Positions 10,690-22,825 of a DNA stretch of 64,000 nt are shown piece after piece (position 1 is the first letter of the stretch; every line of letters begins with the position of its first letter). The notes below the pieces were generated by a model, which was not told the origin of the DNA, did no database searches, and was given only the letters and a program-made list of their open reading frames with translations. Origin of the DNA: Gnetum montanum (taxonomy: Eukaryota; Streptophyta; Gnetopsida; Gnetales; Gnetaceae); NCBI GenBank assembly GCA_015680685.1, contig MNCI01017913.1, forward strand, positions 460,222-524,221, given 5' to 3'. Both the position numbers and the translations under genes were made by a program.

Positions 10690-13045
10690 GAGTCACTTGA
10701 CTGAGGGGCCAATTATAAGTTAACTTGATGCATTGCATTGTTATGGCTGAGGTGGAAATTCTCCTTGCATTGATGGAGTAGGTGGTAACTAGGTTGAGGA
10801 TGGAGGAACATATGTAGAAGGATGAGGAGGGTAATATAGATGTGGGGTTTCCCCTCTAGTAGATGGAGAATGAGTTTTATAATACTTTGGAGGGTAGTAG
10901 TGATGCTGGAAGGTGGCATGACTAGAAGAGTTACATAGAGAAATAGGTTCTTGAACATAGTACCCATATGGATCTGGTTGTTGGTAAGGGTACTACTACT
11001 TTGGTGGTGGCATCACCCATGACTCATTTGGTTATGGTGGAGCTCCACTTGTATAGTAGGTTTGTTGTTGGTGGAACTGCCTAGGATTTCCTTGAGGATA
11101 AGACAATCTTTTGGATTCTTGGCTTCTTACTAGTCTAGGATTTAGAGCATACGCCCTAGATTCTTGCAAGTATGACATGATGGGGCAACATCACCTAGGA
11201 TGTTTATAATGGTAGATGTCACACCCATTTTCATCATCTAATTCTATCTCCATATATTCTACTATAGTAGCTTTCCCCTTACCCCTTTGATAGGCATGTT
11301 CAACTTTTTTCTACCTCTTGTGGTCACGATCACTACTCTACTCTCTTGATTCTTTTAAAATTTTTAAAGCAATTTGGATTTTTTCAATCAATGAATCTGA
11401 CATTTTATCTATGTTGGCCAAAATTCTAGACATGGATTTTTGGATTGGCAAGGTCTTTTTCTTCACCACCTCATCAAGTGGTAACTCCTCCTCACTATCA
11501 CAAAAGTGAACCTCCCTCTTTCTAATGGAAGGATCCCAATTATATTCTTTTGCAATTTCTCATTTTCTCAACTTACCTTCTTCCTTTGCTACCTACTCAA
11601 TTAGCCTTTGAATTTGATGGGCTCTTAGTTCTAACAATCACCCTTGGGCATAGACTCTAAGAGTTCTCCTCATTTCTGATCAAAGCCTATCTATGATATG
11701 GTGAAGTTTCTCCTGTTGAGAATAACCATGGTTAGAACATCTATGTAATAGAGAATAGTATCAATCCATGGCTATGTCCAAGGGTTCATATATCCCGTGT
11801 TTCCATCCTTGGATCTACTTCCTCAATTTGGGCACTTGGGAGTATGTTTGATCTTTTTCATGAAATAGTTTAGGCATTGTACTCCACCATTTGATGGATT
11901 CCAATTCGATGGACTAGTACCAACTTTCTATTTCCTTAATGAGTATCCTTGGGAATAACTTAAGATTTTTCCAATCATTATCCATATTTTCCAAGGCACA
12001 TGCATTTTGAAAGGCCTAAGGATGATTATGTGGACCTGAGTTATATCCCCCTTCGAGCTTGGGAATATTATTCATGTCAAGCCTCTTAATCCAACTATCC
12101 TTTACATGCCTTGTAGGAATTCTAACCACCTCTATGATGTTTGGCATGCTTCAGGTGGTAATAAAAGGCTCATTGTAGCCATGATCCTAGTTTCTACAAT
12201 GTCATCTGCTTACCTTTCTCTCATGGTGATGAGCCTCTCTTGAATGCCTACACCTCAGATCTTAACTTGCTCGATAATTCCTATGATCTCAGTCCCATCA
12301 AGCATCTCCATCACAATCATGTCCTCTACGATTGTGTTTAGAGCCAGAAGAGGAAGAAGATGACGATGAAGTTGAAGAAGAAGAAGATGACGATGAAGTT
12401 GAAGAAGAAGAAGGACTAGCATCATCACAGTGCCTACCATCCCATCATTAGTGGTTGTATAATCATTATCACACTATTTACCTACATCCATGTCATGAAT
12501 CTCCTCTTTAGATCCCCCTTTGTCATGGGATCCATTCTTGCTAGGACTAGGATTATGTATCTCAAACTGTAGATTCTAGTTTTAACCTCCTTCACCAAAG
12601 TCAAAGAGAGAAGTCTCTCTGTATGGAAAACCCCTAGAGAAGGATTCTCCACCATCTTTTTGGTACGTAGAAATGGGGAATCATTGGACCACTTCCCCTT
12701 TGTAGACTCATAGTGTTGATCTATCTATCGATCCCTTAGACATTGTGCATCAATGGGATGATAATCCTTGACATTACTATCCTGCACAACCTATTTAGCA
12801 TGAAGCCCTTGGATTCCCAACCACATAAGAGTTTGGTGGAATATCATAGGAATGGATCGATTAGGTAGCAACACAATGTTTCCCTCCATGTCTCACCACC
12901 ATATTTGTTCATCCTAGTGTAGGACAAAGGTGAAATTGGGTACATACTCATTAGGATGAGCATATATCACTTTGTATTGCTAGGGCACTTGCTAATTTAC
13001 TTTGTTAGACTTGGGCAAAAAATCACTCTTGTGAGAAGAAGACAT
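10690..13045 (-). pseudogene. gag: Gy-A Gag (decayed)
   Basis: A start codon at 13045-13043 begins MSSSHKSDFLPKSN, close to the starts of the Gy-D and Gy-B gags, which supports this choice. The frame then shows a Ser-rich tract (12346-12415), the capsid-like segment ENMDNDWKNLKLFPRILI ... ESIKWWSTMPKLFHEKDQ ... EPLDIAMD*YYSLL, and ends in a tail rich in Pro, Tyr and Gln (QQYPYQQPDPYGYY). I found no CCHC zinc knuckle. Stops are mostly TAG. An artefactual join at 13161 lies just upstream of the start. Expected length is about 790 codons. Confidence 0.82.
12356..12409 (-). repeat. 27-bp perfect tandem duplication in Gy-A gag
   Basis: Two identical 27-bp units (GAAGATGACGATGAAGTTGA...) occur back to back at 12356-12382 and 12383-12409. 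On the gag strand they encode part of a Ser/Thr-rich stretch. Gy-D (28575-28615) and Gy-B (about 15850-15885) have a Ser tract at the same place but not this duplication. Confidence 0.85.
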
Positions 13046-13114
13046 CTTGTTTTAGAAGACAAGAAATGCAATGAGCTTTCTTATAATTTTTGTAGTTATA
13101 TGACTTTAGGGTTT

Positions 13115-13207
13115 TTTCCAATGATGTTAAATAATTTTTGACTAAGTCCTAGATAGTGCANTTTCCAATGATGTTAAATAATTTTTGACTAAGTCCTAGA
13201 TAGTGCA
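13115..13207. other. Single-N join with 46-bp duplicated flanks (assembly artefact)
   Basis: 13115-13160 and 13162-13207 are identical 46-mers (TTTCCAATGATG...AGATAGTGCA) separated by one N at 13161. This is what an unmerged contig overlap looks like. It lies in the Gy-A leader between primer site and gag, so the true element is about 47 bp shorter. Confidence 0.85.
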
Positions 13208-13222
13208 CATAACAAACTAAAG

Positions 13223-13242
13223 ATCCCTAATAATGGTGCCAA
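13223..13242 (-). promoter_or_regulatory. Gy-A primer-binding site, tRNA-Asp type
   Basis: Immediately inside the 5' LTR the minus strand reads TTGGCACCATTATTAGGGAT. The complement of the plant tRNA-Asp 3' end is TGGCGCCGTTGCCGGGGA; most of the differences are C-to-T or G-to-A. The same site occurs in Gy-B, Gy-D and Gy-E. Confidence 0.75.
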
Positions 13243-14088
13243 TGATGAGCAACGAATACCCCTACACTTAATAATATGAATCACAAGCATTCATGTGTGA
13301 TTCAGTCAAATTTTATAAACCTTAAGTCTTCAAGTACACTAGTTCTAGGAAGTGAAATCTAATTGTTACAATCATTGTCTTCCCAGTTACACTTGTAAAA
13401 TACAAAGGTATGTTTAAGTGCAACTGAGTCATTTAATTTTTATCATTTTTTATGTTTATGTTCTTAGTGATTAAAATAAAGAAATGAAGTAATTTAATGG
13501 CTAATTTATTCCAACTAACTCATTAATCTCTAACTAGTCCTAACATAAGTATTCGGTCTTACTTTCTATACACATCTTGAACATGTATAATGCTACTCGG
13601 TTACCAAATGTTAAGTGCTATTGGGATTACCAATTGTCATGCACATGCTCAAAGTGGTTATACTTATCTACTTAATTAATTACAATTTAACTTAGCTTAA
13701 TTACTTGAAAGTAAAAGTGCATAAAACATTAAATGCATAAATAAAATATTGAATCTAACTAAGGTGCTACAAGGTTTATCAAAAAACTTATCTTTATTGG
13801 CGCACACACTACCATGCTCAGGTACAATAGTGCTCAAATAAAGATCCATACAATCAATGACTCCTACTGTGGGCACGTGGAAAATATTCTAACTTTGGAA
13901 AAAAGAAACTACAAGAGCTCTGCTATTCTATGACAAAAATTATGTCCAAACCATGTGCCCAAGTACTATATTTATAGGTTAGCACACATCTCGTGATATC
14001 GAATATCCAACATTGCTTCAGGGCCCCCAATATTAAGTATTTGATATCAGGGCTCTAATATTAAAGCCAGATAAAATACACTTCATCA
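13243..14088 (-). repeat. 5' LTR of Gy-A
   Basis: Left boundary TGATGAGCAACG, right boundary CACTTCATCA. It pairs with 4108-4955. A minus-strand TATA-like CCTATAAATATA lies at about 13968-13979. The following host bases ATAGT (14089-14093) complete the target duplication. Confidence 0.88.
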
Positions 14089-14324
14089 ATAGTTTTATAA
14101 ACATTAACTTCTATTTATAAATGCTAACAAAAGTCATTAAGAGTAAGATGAATTCATAGTAATTTTTTCGTTCAATTTGAAATTAAGACAACATAATCAA
14201 CTTAAACCAAGAGTTTAAAAAGATTAGTTTACATTATAATTCTAAATTGTACTTATATTTTATACATCCACTCTTCAATTTCATTAATAAAAAAGCTCAA
14301 ATAAAGTTAAATAAAGAGGATATC
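14089..14324. other. AT-rich spacer between Gy-A and Gy-B
   Basis: About 236 bases with no frame or recognised motif. It should be the right-hand continuation of 3451-4107 before Gy-A inserted. Confidence 0.45.
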
Positions 14325-15108
14325 TAATGAATATCAATGTTTTGAAGTCACATTGATGCATTAGCATTGACATAGCCCTTACTTCATTAACACATCAACA
14401 TTGACATAACCATAATACATGTCTATATAAATGCACATACCCACTACATTTATGAAACCATTGGTCATTCCCTTGGCTAGACTTTTGTAGTTTCATTCTA
14501 TGAAAGTTAGAATTTTCTTACCATGTGACTCGCAGTCTACATTAAGTGGATTGTATGGAATTTTATTTGAGTATGTGATATACCTAGACATACTTGCATG
14601 ATAGAAATAAAATCAATATGTGTTCTTTTCATTGCAGCACTTAGCTTAGTATTTTAATTTTTTTACTTTGTAATTTACTTTAACTATTCTTTTATTTTTC
14701 ATGTACTTAGTTATATGTGTTACTTCATTACACTTAAAGTAATGCACACAAGTACAACCAACTTTGAGCATAAACATATTAACGTTTGGTAATGTAATTC
14801 AACAATGTTAATACATGTTCAAGATGTATACAACAAATAGGAAATGGATGCTCTACACATAGGCTAGATTAGATTTATTTCCTATACTTAAGTTAATGAG
14901 TTAATATTTTAATAATAAACTTTAATAATATGTCTCAATCACACTTAACCATATAATTTAAGCCAACATAAGTATGATTAATGATTAGTGACTTATCTAT
15001 TAACTATGTAAGGTATCCAACTAGACCCAATCCATGAGCTTTGATTAAATTGTGCATGGACACTTGTGATTCATATGATAAGGCATAGGATTACTCTATC
15101 ACTCATCA
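14325..15108 (+). repeat. 5' LTR of Gy-B
   Basis: It starts TAATGAATATCA (family TGATGAATCA) and ends CACTCATCA. It shares with the Gy-D LTR the TATATAAATGCAC box (TATAAAT at 14426), the CCCACTACATTTATG block, and the CTCTATCACTCATCA end. Divergence from Gy-D is high, so it is old. Confidence 0.8.
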
Positions 15109-15130
15109 TTGGTGCCATTGCATGGGACTT
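15109..15130 (+). promoter_or_regulatory. Gy-B primer-binding site, tRNA-Asp type
   Basis: TTGGTGCCATTGCATGGGAC directly follows the LTR end. It has the same layout as the sites at 27744 and 61949. Confidence 0.72.
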
Positions 15131-15243
15131 GGTACTAGTGTTTTAGATATAAATAATTATTTAAGGTTTGCAATTGAAGACTACATTGAACTATCATCTA
15201 AATACAACTCTATTTTATTCAAAGAAAGACTTATAAATTAAAA

Positions 15244-17430
15244 TATATCTTCTTCTCATAAGGTAAATTCCCCACCAATTGATGATTTAACAAGAGTACA
15301 TAATAGGACTAATAAAAATAGGTATGATGTACCACATTAAGTAAGGATAGTCTAACAACATCTAAATTCCTACCATCTAAATTTTACTTTTAGACTTTAC
15401 TAGGATGACCAGCTGTAATTGAGAGACCTAGAGGACCACTGATGGTAGAATTAATTAAACTAGGGCTTGAAGCAATAACTTTAGATTACAAGGTAGTTGA
15501 TGAAATCTCCAAATCTTATTAGCCTATAGAATTTCGAGTTTGTAAAGATTAATTTATGAAAGCTTGCTAAGAGACTTTCAAAGAATAGAAAGAATTTATT
15601 CACTTAACATCATATTTAGAAGAGGATGATACTAATTACTAATATGGTAAATCCCAATGCCAAAATCCTTCACCCCTCAGTGAAGATGAAATGAATCACT
15701 CATGACTAAATTTAGCCTTGGCAAACAACCAAGGCAAGGGAAGGATAGGATCTAGAACAAGGGAAACCTCAAGACCAAGGTCTTCCAAGAGATAATAAAG
15801 AGAACACCAAAGAGATCACAAAAAACAAACCATCCAACATAACTCTTCTAATTATCCATCTTCATCCTCATCATCAAGCTCTAACAAGGATGAACATGGT
15901 TGAGAAAGGAGGGAAAATGATCAAAGATAAGATGGAGATGATAGAAGAGACTATTGTCGAGATGGTCAAAGAGATGTTAGACATGTGTAGGAAGAAGGAT
16001 ATCATAATGAATGAAGGTCTAGTAGGAAACACCAAAGGAGATATGGTTATGATAGGGATCATAAGAATCATGATGATCATGAGGAACTATTGCTTGTATA
16101 ATAAGAAGCATGATAAAAATATAGTAGATAGTTTACACCCTATTAGAAATCAAAAGGATGGATCAAAAAGTTAGATAAGAATAATATTTCTAAATTTCAA
16201 GAAGGCTATAACACAAATCCAAAAAATCACTTGCAAGCCTTTTGTGATGTCTATACCTTATAAAACATTAAAAAAAATGGTAGAAGCTTTCAAGAATCCT
16301 TATCAAAGAAGCAAAGAGTTGGTACCAATTCTTGGAATCAAAATCTATCAGAAGATGTAGTACAATGTTGGTGCTATGTAATAATAAGTACTAAATGTAT
16401 GCCTAGATACTCAGCTTAAGAAAGAAAATTCAATGGTCAAGACAAGATAACCATAAGGTCCATGATGCAGTCTCAAAAAAATATTATTTACTTCTTTACT
16501 GATGCCTAATCCATGGCTATTCTCAAAAGGAGTAGCAATGTCATATCATATATGGATTTCACAATAAGATAAGAGAGACCATTAGAACCTATGTCCAAGG
16601 GAGATTATCTAAAATGAGAGCCCATAAGATTCAAAGGCTTATTAAATAAGTGGTAAAATAAGAAGGAAAACTCAAAAAGATAGTGTGCAAAGAAGTACAA
16701 TAGGATCCCTCTATCCACAAAAGGAAGTTCATCTTTGTGAACTTGATGAAGGAGCATCATTGGAAGAGATAGTGTAGAGAAAGAACTTGCCTATCCAAAA
16801 ATCTATTACTAAAAGTTTGAAAAATATTAATAAGATGTGAGACTTCATAGTTAAAAATTTCCAGACACTTAAGATTGTGAAGAAGAAAGAAAAAAAAGAA
16901 AAAGCCAAGGATAAAGACAAAAACAAAGAGACATAGAAAAATACTATTACTAGTAAAGAGGAAAAGTAGTTGCAATGAAGAAGATTGAAAACCCTAATTA
17001 TGATGATGATTATTATGATATTTTCCAATTTATACATCCAAAGGATTGTTGCCAAGTTATGTTACATCATTAGAAGTTTGGGTTTTATGCTTTAAACCCA
17101 AAGTTCATCAAAAGGTAAATGCCTAAGAGGTATATCCTCAAGGCAACTATAGGTATCCTTATCATCAATAAAAATACTATCCAAGTGGAACTTCACCTCA
17201 ACCTTAAAAGTACTATCACCAATGATAAAACTTGTAGTTATGATGGATGCCACCACTAAGGTAGGAATATTTTTGATTAAGTTCTTGCATTCTTATGTTG
17301 TAGAAGTATGGAAGTCAATCAATAGACAACCATAGGTTACATGGGGTTAATTGCTCAAATTAGGATGAAGAATGCTCAACATGAATTTTCTCTTAAGCAA
17401 GAAATAAAAACAACTATCTTATTATGAAAT
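15244..17430 (+). pseudogene. gag: Gy-B Gag (decayed)
   Basis: The frame opens with SSSHKVNSPPIDD, matching the Gag start of Gy-A, but the start codon is ATA at 15244. A Ser-rich run followed by Asp/Arg-rich sequence lies around 15850-16100; a plus-strand open stretch of 94 codons there (MNMVEKGGKMIKDK...) is in a shifted frame. Then come FQEGYNTNPKNHLQAFCDV (about 16195-16250), the capsid-like region, and a tail with YPQGNYRYPYHQ. Frameshifts and TAG stops are frequent. It corresponds to 27895-30250 of Gy-D. Confidence 0.72.
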
Positions 17431-18419
17431 AATCTCTAATACAAATCAACACAATTCAATAGAACAAGTCCAATTCACTCTAAACTTTATACCTTTTCTA
17501 TAAACTCTTTTGTCTATATTCTCATCATTCATCTTATTCTATATCCTCCTTTTTTCTTCTAGTAAATGCTTTATAATCCTACTTCTATTTGGTGCTAAAA
17601 TGACTTCAGTTGATGGTTAAAATAATGTCTAGATAATGACTGCGACTTGGATGCGAGCTGCACAAGGTTGCATCTCTTAGTCCGAATAAGAAATATGAAG
17701 CCAATTGATCACTACTAGTGATTGTGACTAATAGTCTCAGTGAGCCATTTTAAAAGGTTGAATAATTAAATCCTAATGATAAAGTGACTAATTAAGCTTA
17801 GAGGACTACCATGAGCAATGATAGAGGTGCAAGTCACAAAGACTCACTTTAATGAATTCACAATCTTTGTTCAAAATTAAATTACGATTGGCTGTGATTT
17901 GTAGCTAGTGGAAATTTTGTGAGCTAGAAGCTAATGTGGGTTGCATGAGATGATAATTCTTCACTAGACTCAAATTTAACTTTCCAGTTCTACCCACTCT
18001 TTATTTGCAACTAAATTTACTTGTTCCTCTCTGTTTATCCTTTTGAACTTCACTTTTGATGATTGTAGGATGGACACTCTTCCTTATGGATTTCATAAGG
18101 GTCATTCTCATTATCAAAGGTCTAGTTTCTATCCTTATGATGATGAGTTGTAGATGGCTATGATCACATAAGATCACAACTGGCTATCACAATCTAAACA
18201 CTTGAAGAAACCAAGTAAAAACGAGCATTGATTCACATCATAACATAGCCCTCAACTAGCTCTTTATCATCTCCATAAAAGAGAGTGAAAGAATGCAAGT
18301 AAATTAATGAATAACACAATAAATGAGACATGGCATAAGATCAACACATATACATCATAATGCCTCATGAGTATGCAAAATGAAGAGAAGGGATAGAGGA
18401 AGAGAGAAATAAAATTATC
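17431..18419. other. Unclassified end of the Gy-C 3' region; LTR expected but not delimited
   Basis: No protein-like frame. Because Gy-C reads leftward through 22826 toward here, its 3' LTR should lie in or near this stretch. I could not fix its ends since the 5' LTR partner is not in the window. Confidence 0.4.
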
Positions 18420-19740
18420 AAACTTGAGGAGCTAAGCCATTCCCTTGAGGGAATGCAGGAGCCTTTACTAAAGGAAGAGGTTAAGAAGCATCCTCTCTAG
18501 GCTCCTTGATTATAAAACCCTCATTTGTGATCCCATCATTAACTTGGACCATAGGGCCAAATGGTCTAGCCTACTTGCTGTCGATGATCAGTGAGTCCAT
18601 CGATATGAACTATGAGTTCACCTAATCCCTAACTTCTAGGAACCTGAAAGAGTACTACATCTTTCTTAGCTAGGAGAACATGTGATGGCCAAGGATCTCC
18701 ACATTAGAGACTAGTTGATATTGTCTCCTCTTCAACTAGTCACATTGGGCATGTAGATGAGTCTCCATCTCATTACAATGTGTAATGAGACTCACCTGCA
18801 ATGCATCCTTATGGACCATAATCCATGCTTTGGCTTTTACCAAAGCCTGATCACCACTTGCTATGCCATGCTACTAGAACTATTGCTTCTACTTTGGATA
18901 ATGAGCCTCCCAAGTGGCCTTGTCCCCATCATCAGGAAAATGTGAATAAAAAATCCACCAAACCTCCTTATACCATTTCTGGTGCAACTGTTGAGTGTAA
19001 AAAGTGCATCTCAAATTTGGAAACTACTCCTAGTTCCATACAATAATCTCCTTGATGGGTAGGGATGGTGGCTAAATCTGGAAGTGTTGATATAATGTTA
19101 AGATCACTGATAGAAAAGGGACTTCATTAGTATCTTGAATCACCAACTCCACCTTGGATAGAATGATGAATGGATAATTGAGGATACAAGGATCCTCCAA
19201 GTCACTTATGATTAGCATGCTAAACAACATGACATGTGTGAAGTGAGAACTACCCAAGACATTCATCATCACCACCCTAGTAAGAACCCTCCTTTCCAAG
19301 AAAAGATTCATGTAGGACCACCCCATCACATTGATCACAACTTCAGTGAAGAGCTTAGCCAAGTGAGTTTTCCTCTTCAAAGATGCTACCACAAAGTATT
19401 CCTAGTTCACTCCAACCTACATCTCAAGAACTTGGGCAATAAAGGACTCATTGATGTCATAAGGCCTACCACCAACCTAGAAAGTCCAAGATGTAGCCAA
19501 AGTCCTTTGAAACATTAAATAAAATTGACATGCCTGCTTCTTGTAGAATGGCTTGCCTCAAGAAATCAAGGTTGTTAAGCATCAAGGATGTAACAACTAA
19601 TGAGTTGACAAGCTTCATAAGAGGCTTGAAGTTCCTAGGTTCCCTCAATGGTGTTATAGAAAACTTCATCTCTCACTACTCATGCTTGAGATGCTCCATC
19701 CTCTTCCTATGGATGTGCTCCTATTGCATCTCCTAAGCAC
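18420..19740 (-). pseudogene. Degenerate reading frame downstream of Gy-C integrase (unknown function)
   Basis: Two overlapping open stretches on the minus strand (19669-19466, 67 codons, and 19392-19072, 106 codons) are part of a longer mutated frame. Recognisable protein-like blocks are QAILQEAGMSILFNVSKDFG, a hydrophobic segment near VLGSSHFTHVMLFSMLII, DLEDPCILNYPFII and, near 18550-18600, DSLIIDSK*ARPFGPMVQV. I do not recognise the family. Its position, about 3 kb after integrase and on the same strand, suits an accessory or env-like 3' ORF of Athila/Tat-type gypsy elements; this is inference. Confidence 0.45.
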
Positions 19741-22700
19741 ATCTTTGTACTATCAGATCTACCAATGTTGATGCTTATCCCTGTGTATGAATCTTCTTGC
19801 ATTGTGAAGCATAATAAATTACTTGCTAGAAAGAAAACATTAGTACAACATAAAAAATAATGTAAAAGTAATGGCTAGGCTAGAAAAGACATAGTATGAT
19901 AATGCAAATATTTTAATACTTGTATAAAATAAATCCAACATAATGCATAAATATGTAAAATATTTTAAATAATCACATAAATCCATTAAACAAATCTTAA
20001 AAATGTTGGTACCCCCAATGAAGTTTACGTTGTTCTCAATGCAACATAAATAAGTAAAGTAATATAAATTAAGTAATTAAAAATAAAGACTAAATTTGAG
20101 AATTTCTATGCTTAACAAAGGAGAAAATCCTTAATTGAACTAATAGAAGAAAAAGAGAGAAAAATAAAACTATTGTACTCATGAATAAAAATTGATCCTT
20201 TCTCATCCTTTCATTATTGCATCTTTATGGCATTATACATTCTCATTTGAGTCACCATTTATTTTATAATCTAGACATGGTAGCAACTTCAAATTGATTA
20301 GGTTGTACTTATGGTAACACACAACTATCCCAACATCGTGGATTAGTAAGCTACTTGCCATGTCATATGGAATACTATATAAGTTCATAGTCTATGCACG
20401 TTCTATGAAGGATTTAATTGAGAAATCACAATTAATGAGACTTCTACATAGAATGGGCTACATAACATGAATTGCAAGGATTTGAAGCCTAGATGTAGGA
20501 TATATATTCTTATTATTAGCACAACATCCTATCACAAAGTGAATAGTATGAAAAAAAATTGTTGTTATCTTTCTATGCACTAGTTTACTAGAAAAAGAAC
20601 TTGAATTACCCTAAATTCATCATGAAAATTCTATTGAATCATGAACAAAATAAAGACATTTGCAGTTCCCATTTGGTACTTGAGTTTCTACTTTAATCTT
20701 CAGGGTAAACGTATCCAACCCAAAAAATGAAGTTGAAAATCCTAAATCTCAAACTTATGATGGTATCTAAAATTCTCCAGCTTGAGATTCACATGAAAAA
20801 AATGTGATGTACATAAACAAAATGCAAGAATGCCAACAAAAATTTCCAATTGCATTTGGAGAGAATGCTTATGACCCATGGATGCTTAGAATAATATGCA
20901 ATAGAAAATATAGCTAGAAAAATCATAAAAATTAGAGAATTTATGACCTACCTTTGGCTTGTTGAGTAAAGGAAGAAACTTAGAGGTGAGAATTTGAAGC
21001 TACACGCACAAGTAGAAGCTCAGATTGCACTTGGTTAAAGCTTGCAATGCTTTTGCAAGGAAGAATGAATCATAAAGTTCTTGATATCTTTTTATTTTAC
21101 TTTTTAAATTAGGTTTTGGCCAACTATGATTTGCAACCCATGGAAACATGATAACAAAAAATTTCAATTAATTTTAAGTTATGATCAACTGTGGGTCACA
21201 CCTAGTCACATCTAAGAAACTGGGATCGCAACTACTTGCACTATTTTGGAAGCTGATTGCTAAAAATTTACAGTGCAATGTACTATGAGTTGCATTCATA
21301 TACAATATTCAAGAGACCAAAACTTCTAAATTTCCAAGTGTGATAGGTTTCAAGTCACAGTAGGTTACATTGATAAATTGAGCTAGTAGGTTAAAATCAA
21401 GGCATGAGTGGGGGTACGAATTGCACCCCATCATAGGTACTCAACTTACTAAAATTAACTTCAAGGTAATTAAGGCATGTAGTTAAGGTCACAATTAACT
21501 TTGAGGAACTACGAGTCATACCATATACACACTTACCAATCCTACCTACTTCTATAGCTAAAGTAAAGAAAACAATAGGAAAAACTAGGAAAAATTAAGG
21601 AAAAACTTTATCCCAAAAGAATAACTAAGGTGTTAGTGCTTAGTAAACATCAAAAAATTATGTGATCACTAATTTACATAACTTCCAAAGAATAATAGAA
21701 ATGCAAGGCACTATCACATTAGACATTTCATGAACATTGTTTACAAACTTATCCATGTCTTATGATCCCATACCTCTCAAAAATAACTAGTCTTTCCTAC
21801 TTAAAGTAATAGTTGGTGATGGAGAATTCTCATGCATCAACATGAATAATATAATCTTGTTATCATGAATAGTAGAGAGCTTATCATCCAAAATAGTACA
21901 TTACTTCACAGTTCTTTTTTTAAGCAAGTACTATTATGACTATGGGATTGCTACAATGCCATTAGAACATGGTCCGTAAATAATGGAAACTTTGATTCTA
22001 GTGTAGTTGCATGATTCTGATGAGACAAGATTTTCTATTAAAATGATATTCATAGATCTATATACTTGCAATAGGTTATGATTTCTTGCTATACTACCAA
22101 CATGATTCATAACTAATAGAAACTTTAATCTTGGTACAGGTTCAATCCATATGAAAGTCATTCCTGATGAGTACCCCCATGGTTCATGTTTTATATCTTA
22201 TAACATCTCTTATTCCAAGTCCTTAATTAAGGAAGACCCAAAACCTAAAGTTTTTCATGAAATAACATATTAAGCTAACGATATGCCTAGTACAAATCAA
22301 AAGAAGTGTCCCATTTTTCCAACTAGAAAGTTAACAAAATCTATCCATGGGATGAAATCCCATTATCAAATTATTGATCTATTTATTTTTTAACATAAAA
22401 TTCATAATATATGATTAAAAATTCCTTGAATAAATAAGATCCCAAAAAATCCATATCACAAGACAAGTCAAAACTCCATCAAATTAACTCATTGAAGCAC
22501 TAAATACCAGAAAAGATATGTTACCATAGACATGACCAAAGACTTGATAACAATAATGACCACTACCATGCATAAGTATTAATAAAAATATAATGTATGG
22601 CTAATTATACATATCATCCAATACTTGTAGAAAAATTAAGCACGTAACAACAAGATCATTAACCTATCATAAAAAAATATAGTAGTAGGATCAAACAATT

Positions 22701-22800
22701 TGGTAAGACCCTATTTGAAACTAGCCCATGATTAAATTAAATTTAGCTTGCTGAGAAAAAGCATCTATTAAATTAGTTGTCTCACAAATAGGGGAGGGGT
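19741..22800 (-). other. Gy-C untranslated region between integrase and the 3' frame
   Basis: About 3 kb of AT-rich sequence with no sustained frame. On the minus strand, near 20005-20050, TTGAGAACAACGTAAACTTC is followed by ATTGGGGGTACC; a G-rich block of this kind after integrase is common in large plant gypsy elements. I saw nothing else. Confidence 0.4.
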
Positions 22801-22825
22801 CTTATCCAAAATAATGTTTTAGTCA

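Larger units (their letters stand above)
4108..14088 (-). mobile_element. Gy-A: complete but decayed Ty3/gypsy retrotransposon (9.98 kb)
   Basis: Two direct LTRs of 848 and 846 bp with TGATGA...TCATCA-type ends enclose gag, protease, RT-RNase H and integrase in gypsy order on the minus strand. The 5-bp flanks are GTAGT on the left (4103-4107) and ATAGT on the right (14089-14093), a target duplication with one G/A difference. The LTRs differ at roughly a quarter of positions over the first 80 bases I compared, so the insertion is old. The primer site next to the 5' LTR resembles the complement of the tRNA-Asp 3' end. The family looks like the non-chromovirus (Athila/Tat) side of gypsy; the lineage is inferred. 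Confidence 0.9.
14325..17430 (+). mobile_element. Gy-B: 5' LTR and gag of a gypsy element related to Gy-A and Gy-D (truncated)
   Basis: A 784-bp LTR, a primer-binding site and a gag remnant stand in order on the plus strand. Similarity to the Gy-D gag ends near 17430, after which sequence of the oppositely oriented Gy-C begins. No protease, RT or second LTR belonging to it was found, so it is a 3'-truncated copy. Confidence 0.8.

Noticed and set aside
16729-17055. 108-codon minus-strand ORF with Ile and Phe runs, looking like a membrane protein
   Set aside because: It is the complement of the Lys/Glu-rich plus-strand Gag of Gy-B; poly-Lys codons read as Phe/Leu on the other strand.
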